NCBI GenBank assembly: GCA_024688095.1
Contig: JAILEJ010000173.1
Span: 1-19,386, forward strand
Length of the DNA stretch: 19,386 bases
DNA from: Butyrivibrio sp.
GTDB lineage: Bacteria; Bacillota; Clostridia; Lachnospirales; Lachnospiraceae
Direction of reading: 5' to 3'
Of this stretch, positions 7,198 through 14,889 are shown in pieces; position 1 is the stretch's first letter; each line of letters starts with the position of its first letter. Below the pieces are notes generated by a model that made no database searches, was not told the origin of the DNA, and saw nothing but the letters and a program-made list of their open reading frames with translations. A program made the position numbers and the translations under genes.

Positions 7198-7932
7198 ATG
7201 AAAAAAGGGATTATTAAAACTGTAGCATTTGCTTTATTTGTAATTCTTTTATACACAAATATTGCAAGTTTTGGAATTGTTCCGGCTACAACAGTTGAAG
7301 CAAAGAAGGCGAAATACAACTCATCTAAAATAGATGTTGTTGTAGATATTTCTCAGCATAACACAGTAACAAACTGGAAGAAATTAAAAAAGAAAGCGGA
7401 TGCTGTTATTTTAAGGCTTGGATATAGGGGATATGGTACAGGAAAAATTGTTCTTGATGCAAAATTTCTTGAAAATCAGAAAAAATGTGTACAGTACAAA
7501 ATACCATATTCAGTTTATTTTTATTCACAGGCTACAACAGTGAAAGAAGCTAAAGAAGAAGCTGACTTTGTAAAGAAATATTATAAGAATCAGAAAAAAT
7601 TACCTGCTTTTATTGATTCTGAATACAGTACAACTTCAAGAACTGGAAGAGCTGATAATCTGACAGTTTCAGAACGAACAGCAGCTGTAAATGCATTTTG
7701 TAAGAGACTAAAAAATGCGGGTATTCCATCAGGAGTATACGCTTCTACTAACTGGCTTAATACTAATCTTAATATGAAAAATTTCAAATATAATGTATGG
7801 GTAGCTCAGTATAACAGCAGATGTACTTATACAGGTAAATATATGATGTGGCAGTACACATCAAGCGGCAAGAATTATGGAGTTAGCACTTATGGTGTTA
7901 ACAGATGTGATGTTAGTAAAGTAATACACTAA
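7198..7932 (+). CDS. Secreted GH25 muramidase (lysozyme-like)
   Basis: A 244-residue protein that should cut the beta-1,4 bond between N-acetylmuramic acid and N-acetylglucosamine. Residues 1-35 are a signal peptide (MKKGIIK, hydrophobic 8-30, probable cleavage after TTVEA). The GH25 barrel follows directly: VVVDISQHN (47-55) gives Asp50, ILRLGYRGYG (71-80) is the second strand, AFIDSE (137-142) supplies Asp140 and the catalytic Glu142, GVYASTNWL (179-187) and WVAQY (201-205) follow, and MWQYTSSG...GVNRCDVS closes the barrel. There is no cell-wall-binding repeat, LysM or SH3 domain, so it is a bare catalytic domain. ATG 7198 is set by GGAGG (7189-7193). It lies 28 nt ahead of the membrane protein that begins the glycan-synthase cluster. 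Confidence 0.93.
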   Translation: MKKGIIKTVAFALFVILLYTNIASFGIVPATTVEAKKAKYNSSKIDVVVDISQHNTVTNWKKLKKKADAVILRLGYRGYGTGKIVLDAKFLENQKKCVQYKIPYSVYFYSQATTVKEAKEEADFVKKYYKNQKKLPAFIDSEYSTTSRTGRADNLTVSERTAAVNAFCKRLKNAGIPSGVYASTNWLNTNLNMKNFKYNVWVAQYNSRCTYTGKYMMWQYTSSGKNYGVSTYGVNRCDVSKVIH

Positions 7933-7960
7933 TTTTTTGTTTTTTTATGAGGGTAAAAAA

Positions 7961-8746
7961 ATGAAAAAAAAGAGAAAGATCTTCTATGCCCGTTATTACA
8001 GACATTTGAAAGTTGATCTATGGAAGGTGTTTGTATTCACCTTATTATTTACTGCGCCCATTTTACTGATTTGTTTTATATTTATGGACGATGCATCGAG
8101 ATTTGTGTGTAATCTTGGAATAAAAATCCTTGCGGATATATTTCCAGGATTACCATTTAATATCGATGTAACGGATTTTTCTATTATTTCTAAATTATAT
8201 TATATCGATTTACCGGTTTTCTATCCTTCTAAATATCAGATATATGGCAACATCGTTGTCAGTGTATTAATAATGCTTATTTCTATGAAAAAAATCTGGA
8301 AGGGATCACCACTTACAATATATTTCTTTTTAAATGGAACAATACATCTTGTTAACAGCCTGTACTTTTTATTTGCAACTTATGATTTCCCGGTTAAAGC
8401 AGTTACATATTCAAAACTATATATGCAGCAGGAAGCAGGAATAATAACAATCTTTTTGCTTCTTATGGGATTGTGCACCGCATTTGTAGGTAACAGGAAT
8501 TATCTTGCTAAAATAATGGCTTCACTTGCAGTGCTTATATATTCTATTGTTTTTGGAATGACAAGATATATTTTGTTTTTATATATTCTGACAAAGTATT
8601 CAATTCTATATGTATCACTTATGTATTTTACAATAGGACCAATTCTGGATTTTGTATATTTTGTAATGATATATGCAGCATTTATTAACCACATGATTAA
8701 GATTTTTGATTCAACACAGGAGAGAGACTTATGGGAGTGGTCATAA
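7961..8746 (+). CDS. Polytopic membrane protein, possibly a degenerate exosortase-like protein
   Basis: A 261-residue very hydrophobic protein with a basic N-terminus (MKKKRKIFYARYYRH) and about seven membrane segments (roughly 22-42, 94-110, 118-140, 160-177, 181-199, 203-221, 224-245). I do not recognise it with certainty. Its last third resembles the core of exosortases/XrtG: QQEAGIITIFLLLMG (156-170) sits where those enzymes have E-C-S-G, and GMTRYILFLY (199-208) matches the conserved Arg helix. About 20 residues later MYFTIGPILDF (221-231) falls where the catalytic His-containing helix would be. Read this way, Arg202 is kept, but the Cys is missing and the His is Tyr or Phe, so it would be catalytically dead. 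The downstream neighbour is a GT2 of the kind found beside xrtG. ATG 7961 follows GAGGG with 7-nt spacing; the gene overlaps the GT2 gene by 16 nt. Confidence 0.55.
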   Translation: MKKKRKIFYARYYRHLKVDLWKVFVFTLLFTAPILLICFIFMDDASRFVCNLGIKILADIFPGLPFNIDVTDFSIISKLYYIDLPVFYPSKYQIYGNIVVSVLIMLISMKKIWKGSPLTIYFFLNGTIHLVNSLYFLFATYDFPVKAVTYSKLYMQQEAGIITIFLLLMGLCTAFVGNRNYLAKIMASLAVLIYSIVFGMTRYILFLYILTKYSILYVSLMYFTIGPILDFVYFVMIYAAFINHMIKIFDSTQERDLWEWS

Positions 8747-10074
8747 TCTTTTTTAAAGCGTATGTGCTCTTTGTAATTGTGATGATCCTTGTATATACGG
8801 TCAGGCATTATTTATTTGCTGTACTTAGAATGACCGGAAAACAAAGGCTGTATTATAACGATATCAAATCAAGTCAGATGAAATCTATCACTGTTCTTAT
8901 ACCGATGCATAATGAGGAGGCCGTACTTAATAATGTATTGGACTCTCTGCTTCAATGTGATTATGACAAGGATTTATTGGAAATAATTCCAATAGATGAT
9001 AACTCAACTGATAAAACAGAAGAGATGCTTGATGAATATCACAGGAAGTATGAATTTATAAGACCGATTCATCGTAGATGCCCTGATAGAGGAAAACCTG
9101 TAGGACTTAATGATGCTATGAAGATTGCTACAGGAGAAATAATAATAGTATTTGATGCGGATTACAGACCTGCGAAGAATATGTTGAGAGAGCTTGCAAT
9201 AGCTTTTGAGGATCCTGAGGTAGGGGCAGTAATGGGAAGAGTTATCCCATACAATACAAATAAAAATATATTGACCAGACTGATAAATATGGAACGTTCA
9301 GGCGGATATCAGGTTGACCAGCAGGCAAGGTACAATTTAAAAACAGTTCCTCAGTATGGCGGAACTGTAGGCGGTTTTAGAAAAGATTTAATGCTTGAAA
9401 TGGGAGGATTCAATCCACTGGTTCTTGCGGAAGATACCGAGCTTACATACAGATTTTTTACAAATGGATGGAAGGTTATATATGCCAATACGGCTGAATG
9501 TTATGAAGAATCTCCGGAAACGTGGACTGTAAGAGGAAGACAGATAAGAAGATGGGCAAGAGGTCATAATCAGGTTTTATTCAGATATCTTTTTAGAGTG
9601 CTTGTTTCGCCATATATGAATTTCAAGGAAAAGGTTGACGGAATCATGCTTTTGTTTGTATATGCGATACCTGCTTTTTTCCTTATGGCACAGATAATTT
9701 CTGTAATGCTGTTTTTCCTTGGAGAGATGAAGATTTTTGAAGGATGGTGGGTTTTAATATTCATTGGAGTTTACAACTCCTTTGGAAATTTTGCTCCATT
9801 TTTTCAGATAGGAAGTGCGCTTGTACTTGATGGTATTTGGGGCGAGGCATTTTTATTACCACTTCTTTTGTTTAATTTTTATTTTTATATGTGGCACATT
9901 TCTCTAGGATTTTTTGATGCAATAGCAGATGTTGTTACAAAGAGAAAGGTTAAATGGGCCAAAACAGTAAGATTTGCAGAAAAGAAGGTTGTATTTGCTG
10001 AAGGTACAAGTCAGGAAGAGAGAGAAAACGAAAAAAAGCAGTTAGAAAAAGAAGAACAAAATAAGGAGAGCTAA
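8731..10074 (+). CDS. Processive family 2 glycosyltransferase (membrane glycan synthase)
   Basis: A 447-residue inner-membrane glycan polymerase candidate. One N-terminal membrane helix (about 4-23) is followed by a cytoplasmic GT2 domain with all synthase motifs: ITVLIPMHNEE (53-63), DDNSTD (89-94), FDADYRP with the metal-binding Asp142/Asp144, AEDTEL with the catalytic Asp235, and RQIRRWARGHNQ (270-281) containing the Q-x-x-R-W motif typical of cellulose, hyaluronan and poly-GlcNAc synthases. About four further helices (about 300-400) should form the translocation channel, then an amphipathic segment and a charged coiled-coil-like tail (415-447). No PilZ domain is present. Size and context suggest the XrtG-associated GT2 group (TIGR03111), from memory. 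The sugar is not readable from sequence; the UDP-GlcNAc 2-epimerase in the cluster points to ManNAc or GlcNAc. AGGAG (8718-8722) supports ATG 8731. Confidence 0.9.
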   Translation: MGVVIIFFKAYVLFVIVMILVYTVRHYLFAVLRMTGKQRLYYNDIKSSQMKSITVLIPMHNEEAVLNNVLDSLLQCDYDKDLLEIIPIDDNSTDKTEEMLDEYHRKYEFIRPIHRRCPDRGKPVGLNDAMKIATGEIIIVFDADYRPAKNMLRELAIAFEDPEVGAVMGRVIPYNTNKNILTRLINMERSGGYQVDQQARYNLKTVPQYGGTVGGFRKDLMLEMGGFNPLVLAEDTELTYRFFTNGWKVIYANTAECYEESPETWTVRGRQIRRWARGHNQVLFRYLFRVLVSPYMNFKEKVDGIMLLFVYAIPAFFLMAQIISVMLFFLGEMKIFEGWWVLIFIGVYNSFGNFAPFFQIGSALVLDGIWGEAFLLPLLLFNFYFYMWHISLGFFDAIADVVTKRKVKWAKTVRFAEKKVVFAEGTSQEERENEKKQLEKEEQNKES

Positions 10075-10077
10075 AAA

Positions 10078-11775
10078 ATGGTTTACCTGTATATCATTTT
10101 GATATGTTTTCTACTTTTATATTCGCTGCCTTTTATTGTTGCCTTTGTTTATTACAAGAAAAGGCAGAGCAAGGTTCTGTTTATAAATCAGAACTATGTA
10201 AGGGATCCCAGATATTTTTCCAAAAGCTTTGCTGCAATGGTTGAAAAGAGATTGCCAGAGGCTAAAGACAATATAATTAAATTATCACGTGAAGAAGAGT
10301 ATGTTGATGATGAAAAACTCAAATCAGAAACAGGAATTGTAACAAAAATGGTTCTTACTTTTAATAATATAAATCCTGATAAGAATATATCTGAATTTGA
10401 AAAGGAGATATATTGCGGAAAGGATGGAATTATTAGTAATGATAAAACCGAACTGAGAGCTATTTATTGCAAAAATAATCTGATACTTGGAAATAATGTG
10501 ACGGTTGACAGGTGGGCTGATGCAGGAAGTAGTCTTTCAATTTATGATCACTGCGATCTTGGGATAAATGCAAGTGCAGCTACGCAAATGTGCGTTGGAT
10601 ATGATTGTACATTTCAAAGATTATATTCTCCAATCATCAATATAGGACAAAGGCCGGATAATCTTAAAAAGAGTATTAGAGAAGCAGACGATCCAATTTA
10701 TTATATGTCTCCATTTGACGAAAAAGAGAGAAATATAAGATATATCAGCAAAGAAAGAATAGATGAAGACGGAGTAATAAGATATACAGTTTTATCATGG
10801 AGAAACGTTACTCTTAATGAAGATATAGTTATATGTGGGCACATTAGATCTCATAAAGGTGTAAGAATATGTGAAAATGCAGTTGTAATAGGAAACATTT
10901 TTGCTGAGGATGATATAAGACTGGATAAGAATGCGCTGGTTCTTGGTAATATATTTTGTCAGGGAAGTATATATTTTGAAGAAGGTGCTGTAGTAGGACA
11001 AAAGGGTAAAATCTCATCAGTTATAGCAAGAGACCATGTGGTGTTTAAAGGCAATAATACTGTCTATGGTTATGTTGGCTGCGAACATGGTGGAAGAATA
11101 AAAAAATCAAAAGAAGTTATAGAAACTACAGATTTTAAATTCCTACAGAACATAAGGGAAAGTGGAGAACTCAGATTTAATTCTGTTGAGGATTATGAAA
11201 ATGTCAGTAAAAAGGGATTTAGAAAAAACAGTACTATCAGTTATGCCCAGGTACCTTATGGTGCAACATTAATTTCAAAATCTCTTTTTTATAACTGTGA
11301 AAATTTAAAAAAGGTAGAAATACCGACAACAATAGAAGAAATAAAAGATTTTGCATTTGGAGATTGCTATAAGCTTACAGATATAGGGGATTTGAGTAGT
11401 ACGAAAGTTAAATCCATTGGTACTTCTGCATTTGAAGGAGATGTGGGACTTGTAGAAATAACATTTCCAAAGACTTTGACCGAGTTAAAAGGTGCAGCTT
11501 TTCAAAATTGCACAAATTTAAAATCAGTTACTATTCCGGAAGATTCATGTCTTGAAGTAATAGGTAATCATTGTTTTCATGGAGCAAAAAGTCTGGAGAC
11601 ATTATATATTCCGGATTCAGTAAGAATAGTTGGAATTAGCTGTTTTATGGAATGTGATAATTTAAAGGAATTATCTATACCTGAGCATTTATCAACTCAG
11701 CCGGGTATAAAAGAAATTTCTGAAATATTACCAGATGTAAAGGTTAGTATTCGTGCAGAGGAAAAAGAGGAATGA
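10078..11775 (+). CDS. Membrane-anchored bactofilin-like/BspA-type LRR fusion protein
   Basis: A 565-residue modular protein. Residues 2-25 form one membrane helix followed by a positive KKRQSK stretch, so by the positive-inside rule the bulk is probably cytoplasmic. About 110-335 looks like a right-handed beta-solenoid of the polymer-forming (bactofilin/DUF583) kind. It has short strands with hydrophobic spacing and repeated 'VVIGNIF' and 'LVLGNIF' turns (269-275, 287-293), with an insert at about 188-240. About 395-560 consists of five or six BspA-type leucine-rich repeats, for example 'LKKVEIPTTIEEIKDFAFGD', 'LVEITFPKTL', 'LKSVTIPED' and 'LETLYIPDS'. This could be an intracellular scaffold that positions the synthase. 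ATG 10078 is 3 nt after the GT2 stop, behind AGGAG (10064-10068), so the two should be made together. Confidence 0.75.
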   Translation: MVYLYIILICFLLLYSLPFIVAFVYYKKRQSKVLFINQNYVRDPRYFSKSFAAMVEKRLPEAKDNIIKLSREEEYVDDEKLKSETGIVTKMVLTFNNINPDKNISEFEKEIYCGKDGIISNDKTELRAIYCKNNLILGNNVTVDRWADAGSSLSIYDHCDLGINASAATQMCVGYDCTFQRLYSPIINIGQRPDNLKKSIREADDPIYYMSPFDEKERNIRYISKERIDEDGVIRYTVLSWRNVTLNEDIVICGHIRSHKGVRICENAVVIGNIFAEDDIRLDKNALVLGNIFCQGSIYFEEGAVVGQKGKISSVIARDHVVFKGNNTVYGYVGCEHGGRIKKSKEVIETTDFKFLQNIRESGELRFNSVEDYENVSKKGFRKNSTISYAQVPYGATLISKSLFYNCENLKKVEIPTTIEEIKDFAFGDCYKLTDIGDLSSTKVKSIGTSAFEGDVGLVEITFPKTLTELKGAAFQNCTNLKSVTIPEDSCLEVIGNHCFHGAKSLETLYIPDSVRIVGISCFMECDNLKELSIPEHLSTQPGIKEISEILPDVKVSIRAEEKEE

Positions 11776-12866
11776 AGAAAATATTATTAAGCATTTTTGC
11801 AATAATATTAGGTACCTGCTTTGTTATAGGACTGGATGCACTGGTAAAGCTCTCAAGGCAGGAGAACATAGAACCTGAGGATGAAGTAATAGATACGTAT
11901 AATAACTATGGTCTTTTATATGGGATGAAGCCGTCAAATAATATTTTATACAGCAATAATGAGCTTGTCTGTTATGAGGACAGAGTAGTTACTTTTTTTG
12001 ATGATAAAGATATCAGCTATTCTCATATTTCTAATCTTTGCAGAAGATTAAAAAAAGCTACTGATAATAAGGCAGAAGTATATTTTGTTCCAATGCCCAA
12101 AAGAGTTATTTATGAAGCAGGGTATGAAGAAGATAAGGAAAAATATGATAACTATATAAATAAAGTTAATAGTACTGCAGGAAAGCATGTGAATGTGATT
12201 GATCTAAGAGAGCAGTATGACAAACTTACAGACGAATTTGTTTTTTACAGAACGGAAGATACGATCACTGCTTATGGTGGAGTGTGTGCAGGACAGTATA
12301 TTGCCGAAAAGATAGGAATGGAGCCACATAATACAGATGATTATGAAGTAACTCTTTTTAATAAATATGTAGGAGATTGTATATCTTTATTAGGAGAGTA
12401 CTATGACGAGAAAAAAATATCAGACAGCGTATATCTTTCTGCCAGGAATATTGATGAAGATCCAATGTATATATACAAATATAAAGGAAATGAATATTCT
12501 GAACGTCTTAGCGAAAAAGACGGTTATTATGAAAGACCTGCTGTGCTTAGCTCATCTCCTGGAAAAGTAGCATTTGTCGGAGGAAATTTTTATCATGCTG
12601 TAATAACTGGAAACAGTAAGGCGCAAAAGGATGGCGTACTTATAATATGTGACAGTTCCGGGAAAATGATAGCGCCATATCTGGCTGATTATTACAAAAA
12701 AGTATATGTATCTAATATAGCCAGAGATGATGATCTGACTGTGTCATCATTACAAAAAATAATAAGAGTTTATGGAATAGAGGAAATTATCTGGGCGCAG
12801 GAAGCAGGTAATGCAGGAAGCGAAGCTTATACAAATTCACTTAATTATATAGGTGGTGCGTTATGA
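11772..12866 (+). CDS. DHHW/AlgX-like SGNH-fold protein lacking the His-His-Trp motif
   Basis: A 364-residue protein with an N-terminal membrane helix or uncleaved signal (4-24), so the rest is extracytoplasmic. The fold resembles the DHHW (AlgJ/AlgX-related) proteins found with polysaccharide synthases. It has VYFVPMPKRVIYEAGY (103-118), and YRTEDTITAYGG (159-170) at the place where the family has 'YRTDHHWT-x-x-G'. IICDSSGKMIAPYLADYY (291-308) corresponds to the late 'DS(Y/F)' segment, followed by VYVSNIARDD and an IIRVYGIEEIIWAQ end. The His-His-Trp triplet is replaced by Thr-Ile-Thr, so O-acetyl transfer or esterase activity is unlikely; Ser295/296 remain. It may be a structural or glycan-binding relic. 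The start overlaps the previous stop (ATGA), with AGAGG at 11757-11761. Confidence 0.65.
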   Translation: MKKILLSIFAIILGTCFVIGLDALVKLSRQENIEPEDEVIDTYNNYGLLYGMKPSNNILYSNNELVCYEDRVVTFFDDKDISYSHISNLCRRLKKATDNKAEVYFVPMPKRVIYEAGYEEDKEKYDNYINKVNSTAGKHVNVIDLREQYDKLTDEFVFYRTEDTITAYGGVCAGQYIAEKIGMEPHNTDDYEVTLFNKYVGDCISLLGEYYDEKKISDSVYLSARNIDEDPMYIYKYKGNEYSERLSEKDGYYERPAVLSSSPGKVAFVGGNFYHAVITGNSKAQKDGVLIICDSSGKMIAPYLADYYKKVYVSNIARDDDLTVSSLQKIIRVYGIEEIIWAQEAGNAGSEAYTNSLNYIGGAL

Positions 12867-13489
12867 AAGAATTTATAGTTGATCAATTGTCTAATTTTGC
12901 GTTTATGACTGGAATAATAGGTAACATGAGAGAAATTGACCTTGTGTTTCCATATATTGTTATTGCTGTTGCAGGATTATTATGTCTGCTTGGTATTATA
13001 AGTTTCAGACTTGTTAGCTCTGCTGTAGTTTTTATGTATTTATCAGAAGTTATAATAAATATTTTTTCAGATAATGAGTGGGGAAAGGTTGTTGTTTTTT
13101 TTGTGGTAATTGGAATATTTGCAGCAATGATCACATATAGCAGGCCATATCTTTCTGCGACAATTGTATGCTGCGGTCTTATAGGGGCAGAAGTATTTTT
13201 ATATACTTATACTCATTTTAATAATGTTATATTGGCTATAATTTTGACAATTTTAATAAGCGTCATAATTATATTGCTTATTGCAACATTTCCTGTTGAG
13301 ACGATTTGCATTATAACAGCCGTTGAAGGTGCTTTATTATTAAAAAATTATATACCTGAGCATTGGATGATTTTATTATTTGGAGGTCTGATATTACAAT
13401 TAATAATAAGCTATAAACAAACAATATTTTCAAAAAGATATCCTGATAAAGTTCAGGAATTAATAGACAGGAAAAGGAGAAAAATTTGA
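12863..13489 (+). CDS. Polytopic membrane protein of unknown function (TMEM198/DUF4203-like)
   Basis: A 208-residue protein with about seven predicted membrane helices (roughly 29-47, 49-68, 74-91, 97-116, 120-142, 145-160, 167-184) and a basic cytosolic tail (185-208, ending RKRRKI). The first helix pair, with GLLCLLGIISFRLVSSAVVF (38-57), recalls the 'G-x-x-G-[YF]-R' hairpin of TMEM198/DUF4203 proteins. This is a weak match, and otherwise I do not recognise it. There are few charged residues inside the membrane, so a transporter is not obvious. Its N-terminus MKEFIVDQL closely resembles MREFIVENL of the DUF4956 protein two genes on. It overlaps the DHHW-like gene and the VTC gene by 4 nt each, so its product is likely made in fixed ratio with them. 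AGGTGG (12851-12856) sets the start. Confidence 0.6.
   Translation: MKEFIVDQLSNFAFMTGIIGNMREIDLVFPYIVIAVAGLLCLLGIISFRLVSSAVVFMYLSEVIINIFSDNEWGKVVVFFVVIGIFAAMITYSRPYLSATIVCCGLIGAEVFLYTYTHFNNVILAIILTILISVIIILLIATFPVETICIITAVEGALLLKNYIPEHWMILLFGGLILQLIISYKQTIFSKRYPDKVQELIDRKRRKI
13474..13488 (+). promoter_or_regulatory. Ribosome binding site deciding a TTG start
   Basis: AAGGAG (13474-13479) is 6 nt ahead of TTG 13486, whose last two bases begin the stop TGA (13487-13489) of the previous gene. There is no ATG nearby in this frame, and the translation from the TTG begins MNTSLRKEIKYV, where RKEIKY is already conserved VTC sequence. Confidence 0.75.
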
Positions 13490-14163
13490 ATACATCTTTA
13501 AGAAAAGAAATAAAATATGTTTTATCTCTTGAACAGGCCTTAAAGCTTAGAAGGTATCTTGAACAGTTTCTTCATAAAGATGAAAATTCCGGAGAAAACG
13601 GGATATATCGTATAAGATCGCAATATTATGATTCCATGTTTGACAGAGATTTACAGGACAATCTGGATGGAGTTCTGGAAAAGAGGAAGATAAGAATCAG
13701 AATATATGATACTTCTTCAGAGACAGCAAAGCTGGAGTATAAGTGTAAAAGTGGGTCGGATGGTGTGAAAAAGGTCATTACTATTTCAAGAGATGAAGTA
13801 GTAATGATGGAAAATGGAAATTATAACTTTTTATCTGAAAGAGATGATGAGCTTGCAATATTCCTGCATCAAAAAATGATATCGGGAATATACCGGCCAA
13901 AGGTAATAATAGAATATGAACGTGTGGCATTTACATATCCTGTAAGTAATACAAGAATAACGTTTGACTACAATGTCAAAAAAGCAACATCTTCAATTGG
14001 AATTTTGTCTGATGATTTATCTTTTTTGCCAGTAGGGTGCGGTGACAGAGTTGTACTTGAAATAAAGTACAATGACTTTCTGATTGAGCCAATAGAAAGA
14101 GCGGTAAGAGATATAAATATGATGATGACAGCTAACAGTAAGTATTCAATGTCAAGATTATAA
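13486..14163 (+). CDS. VTC-domain polyphosphate polymerase-like protein (TTG start)
   Basis: A 225-residue stand-alone VTC domain, the tunnel-shaped beta-barrel that in yeast Vtc4 polymerises the gamma-phosphate of ATP into polyphosphate. Conserved tunnel positions are visible: RKEIKYVL (6-13), YRIRSQYYDS (41-50), LEKRKIRIRIY (64-74), KLEYKCKSG (82-90), PKVIIEYERVAF (138-149), RITFDYNVK (157-165), VVLEIKYNDFLIEPI (189-203) and SKYSMSR (218-224). The basic residues of EKRKIRIR, Glu84/Lys86, Glu143/Arg145 and Glu192/Lys194 look like the ATP/phosphate and metal ligands, so catalysis is plausible. No SPX domain or membrane helix is fused. TTG 13486 overlaps the previous stop (TTGA) and is set by AAGGAG (13474-13479), 6-nt spacing. 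The next gene, DUF4956, is a common partner of bacterial VTC proteins. Confidence 0.85.
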   Translation: MNTSLRKEIKYVLSLEQALKLRRYLEQFLHKDENSGENGIYRIRSQYYDSMFDRDLQDNLDGVLEKRKIRIRIYDTSSETAKLEYKCKSGSDGVKKVITISRDEVVMMENGNYNFLSERDDELAIFLHQKMISGIYRPKVIIEYERVAFTYPVSNTRITFDYNVKKATSSIGILSDDLSFLPVGCGDRVVLEIKYNDFLIEPIERAVRDINMMMTANSKYSMSRL

Positions 14164-14181
14164 TGATTAAGGGGAAAAAGC

Positions 14182-14862
14182 ATGAGAGAGTTTATAGTTG
14201 AAAATCTTATAAGTGGTGATTCTTTATCTATGGCCACAATTGTAATGAACAATGTGGTATCGATTTTAATAGCTTTTCTGATTATGTTTACATACAAAAT
14301 AACATATACCGGAGCATCATTTAGTAAAAACTTTTGTGTATCATTGGGGGCTATTATTCTTGTTACTACCATGATCATGAGTGTCATAAGTAATAATGTA
14401 GCTCTTTCACTTGGTATGGTAGGTGCTTTGAGTATTATCCGTTTCAGGACTGCTGTAAAAGATGTTAAAGATGCTACTTTCATTTTCTGGTGTATAGCCG
14501 CAGGAATAGGTTGCGGGGTATCTCAATATGCCCTGGTTGCAGTAGGCAGTATTTTTGTTATGCTATTTTATTTTCTTACAAGAAGTACGGCAGAAAATGG
14601 AAAGATGTTACTTGTTATACAAAGTGATCCAAATGTACAGAACGAAGTACTGGCAGTTATTGACGACCATTTTGGTAATAAAGCCCATTTAACAATGAAG
14701 AATATGACAGATACTAATTGCGAAATGATATTTACGGTTAGTGAAAGACTTCTTGATAAAGCTAATGAGAAGCACATGATAGATGTTGGAGAACGACTTT
14801 TAAAAATAGAGGGTGTTCATAGATTTAATCAGGTTGAACAGCAGGATAGTATATCACGATGA
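14182..14862 (+). CDS. DUF4956 membrane protein, VTC partner
   Basis: A 226-residue protein of the DUF4956 family. About four membrane helices (roughly 21-38, 50-70, 72-88, 100-136) surround the signature SLGMVGALSIIRFRTAVKD (75-93), followed by a cytosolic ferredoxin-like domain (about 140-226). The 'GALSI-[IV]-RFRT' loop strongly recalls the MgtC-like 'GalsIIRfRt' motif of this family. In bacteria these genes are often beside VTC and CotH genes, which is exactly the order here. A role as the membrane channel or anchor for a polyphosphate-making VTC domain would parallel the yeast VTC complex, but that is inference. AAGGGG (14169-14174) with 7-nt spacing supports ATG 14182. The first residues resemble the protein from 12863. 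Confidence 0.85.
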   Translation: MREFIVENLISGDSLSMATIVMNNVVSILIAFLIMFTYKITYTGASFSKNFCVSLGAIILVTTMIMSVISNNVALSLGMVGALSIIRFRTAVKDVKDATFIFWCIAAGIGCGVSQYALVAVGSIFVMLFYFLTRSTAENGKMLLVIQSDPNVQNEVLAVIDDHFGNKAHLTMKNMTDTNCEMIFTVSERLLDKANEKHMIDVGERLLKIEGVHRFNQVEQQDSISR

Positions 14863-14889
14863 TTATTGCGATTACTTGTGAGGATGAAT

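Noticed and set aside
7913..7938. TTAGT...ACTAA hairpin followed by TTTTTT at the end of the GH25 gene
   Set aside because: The stem is only five pairs, mostly A-T, with a 10-nt loop, so it is too weak to call a terminator; partial attenuation cannot be excluded.
14859..14889. Earlier starts for the CotH-like gene (ATG 14859, TTG 14866, ATG 14884)
   Set aside because: ATG 14859 is out of frame, TTG 14866 has no ribosome binding site, and ATG 14884 is directly adjacent to GAGG, leaving no spacing; ATG 14890 fits best.
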